NCBI RefSeq assembly: GCF_051020985.1
Contig: NC_135000.1
Span: forward strand, 9,686,501-9,750,500
Direction of reading: 5' to 3'
Length of the DNA: 64,000 nucleotides
Source of the DNA: Nomia melanderi
Taxonomy: Eukaryota > Arthropoda > Insecta > Hymenoptera > Halictidae
Shown here: positions 59,417-64,000 of the stretch, piece after piece
How the letters are laid out: each line of letters begins with the position of its first letter
Numbering within the stretch: position 1 is the stretch's first letter
Program-made: the position numbers and the translations under genes
The notes under the pieces: model-generated
What the model was told of the DNA's origin: nothing
Database searches by the model: none
Seen by the model: the letters and a program-made list of their open reading frames with translations, nothing else

Positions 59417-60167
59417 TTTGTTAACTGTACGCCTTTTCAATAAAAACTATTGTATTATTCCAAACAATAGCCGTGATCGTGTTTACCAATCTCTAATGAT
59501 TGGCTTCATCCATTTGAAAAATGACTTACTTCATATTCTTTCGTTTTAAATAATGAAACGCATTCACAGACTTCAGAATATTCTGAGCGTATGACCTAAT
59601 TAAAAATTTCTTATTATATATACATCACTCATTCTAAAAGTTAATAAAAAAACTTTTATTGTTCCATTTCACTCAATAGTTCATTTTTGTAACCAGAATG
59701 GCGCGCAAAGTATTCTAATACTTTAAATGGCGTAGCTGAAAGCCTGTAGTACACTTTTATTTTGACTTAATGAATTAATCGTTATTTCAGCGGAATATAA
59801 AATAATAATAACTACGGTCACAAATATTATAAAAATCCTCGGATTTAATAAATAATGTTATTAATTAAAATACATAAATTTTCAGTTCATACTGCGTAAA
59901 ATCCATCAGTTTGAATGGTAATTCTTCAGTTGGTAGAATGGAGTGGTGAATAATTTTGACAGTGCGTTGCAAGTTTCAGTAAATAGATAGTTGCTGTGCA
60001 GATTAATGAAACGTCGTGTTGAAAAATAAATGAGTTTGTTTATGTTTCAAAGCATGTGACAGGTTTTAATATTATTCTATAATACAGACAGGAGAAGTAA
60101 CGATATGACACGTGGCTACGCCATTAATTGTTCGAATTTCTAATTACAAATATTGTATATAATTAAA
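59417..60167. promoter_or_regulatory. Shared divergent promoter region, Ashwin-like gene and PRP16
   Basis: 751 bp of AT-rich DNA between the two start codons, transcribed outward on both sides. No TATA box at a convincing place, no TTAA element and no reading frame. A bidirectional promoter is likely from the arrangement. Confidence 0.5.
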
Positions 60168-63100
60168 ATGGATGTATCAAGTGATTCAAGTTTATATAGG
60201 TTAGAAGGTACTGACAAAAATCAGTCTGGAGGTTTGATTATCCGTAAGAAACCCTCTGATCACACATTCAAAAAGCCTCAGATGTCCATGTTGGGGCTTG
60301 ATAAGCTAGCAAAACGAAAGAGACAAGAAAATGCACAAGAGCCAAACTCGTCAAGATCAATTTCACCAGAGTCTGAGATTAAGGAGAGAAAATATAGATC
60401 GTACGCCGAAGAAACACCAACTCATACTGGTGGAGTAAATTCTGAAGCCCAAAGAAGACTAGAATCACGATTGAAACATCAGAGATTAAGCGCGCAAGAC
60501 AAACATCACAGGCATAGTCGTAGGGATCATAGCAGAGACAGTGATTCTAGAAGAAGGGACAGAAGTAAAGACAGGGATAGAGAAAGAGAAAGGAGTAGAA
60601 GCAGAGGTAGTGTTAGACAAACTCCCTTGAGATTCAAAGATGAACCACAAACACCAGTGTTTAAAACAAAGGTAAATCTAAAAGTGTGCATAAATGTACG
60701 ATCAATAACTTGCAATTACATTATATTTTCCAACTGTTATAGGATCCTACGTCCAGAAGTAATTGGGATGATGATGAAGATGAAGAACCAAGGAAGTCGA
60801 GTTGGGATCATCCAACGCCAAATCTTTATAACAGCAGAGATGGCCGTGAAAGTACCAGGAGTGAATTCACTCCTTCATATAAATATAATTCCTGGAATAA
60901 AGATAAGGGCAGTGGCGCTACACCCATGGTTGATGGAGAAGAAAAAGAATTGTGGGAAGAAGAGCAACAAAGGTACTTCTTGTTGAAGTACTTGAAACAA
61001 ATCTTTCTATATATACTGCATCGATTACAAACTAAATATTTGTTCTTAGATTGGATAGGGAATGGTACGCCTTAGACGACGGGGAAAATCATGCGTTTGC
61101 CGATGTTTCCGAGGAATATACGCGGAAGAAAGAGATGGAGCTTGAAGCGAAAAGGCAGAAACGTCTCTCTGCGCAACAGAGACAAATAAATAAGGACAAC
61201 GAATTATGGGAACGTAACAGAATGTTAACATCCGGTGTTGTAAGTTCATTGGATCATGACGATGATCCGGATGATGAAGGGGAAACTAGAGTGCATCTTT
61301 TAGTTCATAATGTCGTTCCACCGTTTCTGGATGGTAAAAAATATATTTGAAAAATCGAATTATCGATATCTATAAGCTATAACACAATAGAAAAATAATA
61401 TGAAACTGTCTAGGTCGAATCGTGTTCACCAAACAGCCAGAGCCTGTAGTACCTGTTCGTGATCCTACGTCTGACATGGCCCTCGTCGCGAGAAAGGGTT
61501 CAGCTTTAGTTCGAGCATATCGTGAACAGAAAGAACGACGTAGAGCTCAGAAGAAGCATTGGGAATTAGCTGGAACTCATATTGGCAATATTATGGGCGT
61601 TCGCGACAGAAATAAGGAAGATAAGGAAGATCCAGGACAAGAACACGATTTCAAGGCTGGCCAGAAATACGCTCGTCACATAGGAGCCGACGAAGTCACC
61701 GGAGAAGCTAAATACAGATCCATTCAATATCAAAGGAGGAGTCTACCTGTATTCGCTGTACGTCAGGAACTGTTAAACGTTATTAGGGAGAACAGCGTGG
61801 TAGTTATAATCGGAGAAACCGGTAGTGGAAAAACTACGCAATTAACGCAGTACCTCCACGAGGACGGTTATAGTCGCAACGGAATAATTGGGTGTACTCA
61901 ACCTAGAAGAGTAGCAGCTATGTCTGTAGCCAAGAGAGTCTCCGATGAAATGGCTACTACGTTAGGGGACAAAGTTGGTTACGCCATTCGTTTCGAGGAC
62001 TGTACTTCAAAAGATGTGCGTGCTAGTTTTCACTGAAGTACTACTCCTAAGCTGTCATCAATAGAAGTTTCTCAAATTCATGTTTTCCTTTTCAGACTGT
62101 TATCAAGTATATGACCGATGGTATTTTATTAAGAGAGAGTTTAAGGGAAGGAGACTTGGACCGATACAGCGTCATCATTATGGACGAAGCTCACGAGAGA
62201 TCCTTATCCACTGACGTGTTATTCGGCTTGCTCAGAGAAGTAAGCGCTTTTAACGTTCCACCACATCCAATACTTCGGTAACACTGATTTATTCGCATTT
62301 GAAAATATATATTACAGGTCGTTGCCAGGCGACACGACTTAAAGTTAATCGTGACATCCGCCACAATGGACTCCAGCAAATTCTCAGCGTTCTTCGGGAA
62401 CGCTGCGACATTTCAAATCCCAGGTCGCACGTTCCCCGTTGAGATACTGCACGCTAAGAATTCAGTGGACGACTACGTGGACGCCGCTGTGAAGCAGGTG
62501 ATGCAGATACACTTGCAGCCACGGTCCGGCGACATATTGGTATTTATGCCTGGCCAAGAGGACATCGAAGTCACCTGTGAGGCACTGAAGGAGCGGCTGG
62601 CAGAAATCGAGTCAGCTCCGTTACTCTCGATCCTGCCGATCTATTCGCAGTTGCCCTCGGACTTGCAAGCTAAAATCTTCCAGCGTTCAGAGGGTGGTCT
62701 ACGGAAATGCGTGGTAGCTACGAATATAGCGGAAACTTCGCTAACCGTGGACGGTATCGTCTTCGTCGTCGACTCCGGATACTGCAAATTGAAGGTTTAC
62801 AATCCAAGGATCGGTATGGACGCTTTGCAGGTGTACCCTGTGTCCAGAGCCAACGCTGATCAAAGAGCGGGAAGAGCCGGGCGTACCGGTCCCGGCACGT
62901 GCTACAGATTATACACGCGTAGACAATACATGGACGAATTGCTTTTAACCGGAGTCCCAGAAATACAACGGACCAACCTCGCGAACACAGTATTACTGTT
63001 AAAATCGTTAGGCGTGCAGGACTTGTTAGCGTTCCATTTCATGGATCCTCCGCCTCAGGACAACATCTTGAATTCTTTGTATCAATTGTGGATACTGGGT

Positions 63101-63995
63101 GCGCTTGACCATACAGGCCGTCTAACCCCTCTGGGACGTCAAATGGCGGAGTTTCCCTTGGATCCTCCTCAGTGTCAGATGCTGATAGTTGCCTCTCAGC
63201 TTGGTTGCACCGCTGATATACTTATTATAGGTACAGCCAGAAAGTGTATATTAATGTTTTATGAGAATGCAGCTCCGGTAACGGTTCGTCGAGTTAAAAT
63301 GACGTTTTTCTCTTTCCAGTTTCAATGTTATCGGTGCCGTCTATATTTTACCGGCCAAAGGGGCGCGAGGAGGATTCCGATTCGGCGAGAGAGAAGTTCC
63401 AAGTGCCGGAATCCGATCACTTGACGTATTTAAACGTGTACAATCAATGGAAAGCGAACGGTTACTCCAGTTCATGGTGCAACGACCATTTCATTCATGC
63501 TAAGGCTATGCGCAAAGTGAGAGAAGTGCGGCAGCAGCTCGAAGAGATTTTGAAGCAACAGAAGATGGAGGTCGTGAGCTGCGGCACTGACTGGGACATC
63601 GTCAGGAAGTGCATCTGTTCCGCGTACTTCCACCAAGCGGCACGGCTGAAGGGTATCGGCGAATATGTTAATTGCCGTACCGGGATGCCTTGTCATCTTC
63701 ATCCTACCTCCGCTTTGTTCGGAATGGGATTCACACCGGACTACGTGGTGTACCATGAACTCGTTATGACGGCTAAAGAGTACATGCAGTGCGTCACCGC
63801 TGTCGATGGACACTGGCTGGCAGAATTGGGCCCTATGTTCTTCAGCGTAAAGGAAACCGGAAGAAGCGGACGGGCAAAGAGGCGTAAAGCGATGCAACAT
63901 TTGCACGAAATGGAAGGGCAAATGAAGGAGGCGGAAGAAGAGATGAAAGCTAGAGCTCAGGAACAGCTTGAACGAGAGCAGGCTTCCATTAGGAA
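60168..63995 (+). CDS. DHX38: Pre-mRNA-splicing ATP-dependent RNA helicase PRP16 (DHX38), 3'-partial
   Basis: A DEAH-box helicase that remodels the spliceosome before the second step of splicing, in the nucleus. Exons 60168-60671, 60743-60972, 61050-61333, 61414-62015, 62096-62239, 62318-63230 and 63320-63995, where GTAAG at 63996-64000 is a good donor at the window edge; about 1117 codons here. The start MDVSSDSSLYRLEGTDKN aligns with the PRP16 N terminus; an Arg/Ser/Asp-rich region follows at about residues 100-160. Walker A GETGSGKT is at 473-480, DEAH at 570-573, SAT at 602-604, and QRAGRAGRTG is motif VI. The HA2/OB-fold part includes PSIFYRPKGREE, WCNDHFIHAKAM and GTDWDIVRKCIC. If the donor is not used, TAA at 63997-63999 would end the protein at IRK, short of the usual C terminus (TPRRTP-like), so a further exon beyond the window is expected. 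Confidence 0.96.
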
Positions 63996-64000
63996 GTAAG

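Overview
This is nuclear DNA of an insect. Four RR-2 cuticular protein genes prove an arthropod. Intron-rich genes, CpG-rich exons in AT-rich DNA, an extremely AT-rich mitochondrial nd1 insert and dense TTAA-flanked non-autonomous elements suggest a hymenopteran (bee, wasp or ant). The order is inference; no species is claimed.

Layout. 1-4026: non-coding, probably an upstream intron of the first gene. 4027-16548 (+): 3' two-thirds of a T-type (Cav3) voltage-gated calcium channel, from the domain II pore to the stop codon, in 18 exons. 16549-28889: 3' UTR, a 300 bp GA repeat, two related CpG-rich promoter-like blocks, a C-rich minisatellite and a cluster of CTCF-like motifs. 28890-34336 (+): complete Smc6, 19 exons, with a nuclear copy of mitochondrial nd1 in one intron. 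37243-39290 (-) and 43940-45280 (+): two closely related RR-2 cuticle genes head to head, with signs of gene conversion. 51989-53408 (-): an RR-2 gene with a long Gln-rich tail. 56759-57536 (-): a small RR-2 gene. 58681-59416 (-): an Ashwin-like gene (tRNA-ligase complex subunit). 60168-window end (+): the spliceosomal helicase PRP16/DHX38, open at the right edge.

How the genes relate. The four cuticle genes form a cluster with one plan: a 12-nt coding first exon (Met plus three residues ending in Lys), a phase-0 intron, then an exon with the rest of the signal peptide and the chitin-binding domain. Three have a clear TATA box and the fourth a TATATAA. Smc6, Ashwin and PRP16 are housekeeping genes for chromosome integrity and RNA processing, with no clear TATA box; Ashwin and PRP16 share a 751 bp divergent intergenic region.

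The most unusual content is the non-coding DNA. At least seven families of small elements (about 160-410 bp when not interrupted) end in TTAA plus CCCTTTGC, CCCTTAGC, CACTAGAACTACC, CACTAGATTTAC, CACGTTAA, CCCCTTG or similar, as piggyBac-type MITEs do. Three nested arrangements, one with an uninterrupted relative 3 kb away, show insertion at TTAA. Many copies carry a short palindrome 14-23 bp inside one end whose place is kept while its sequence differs.
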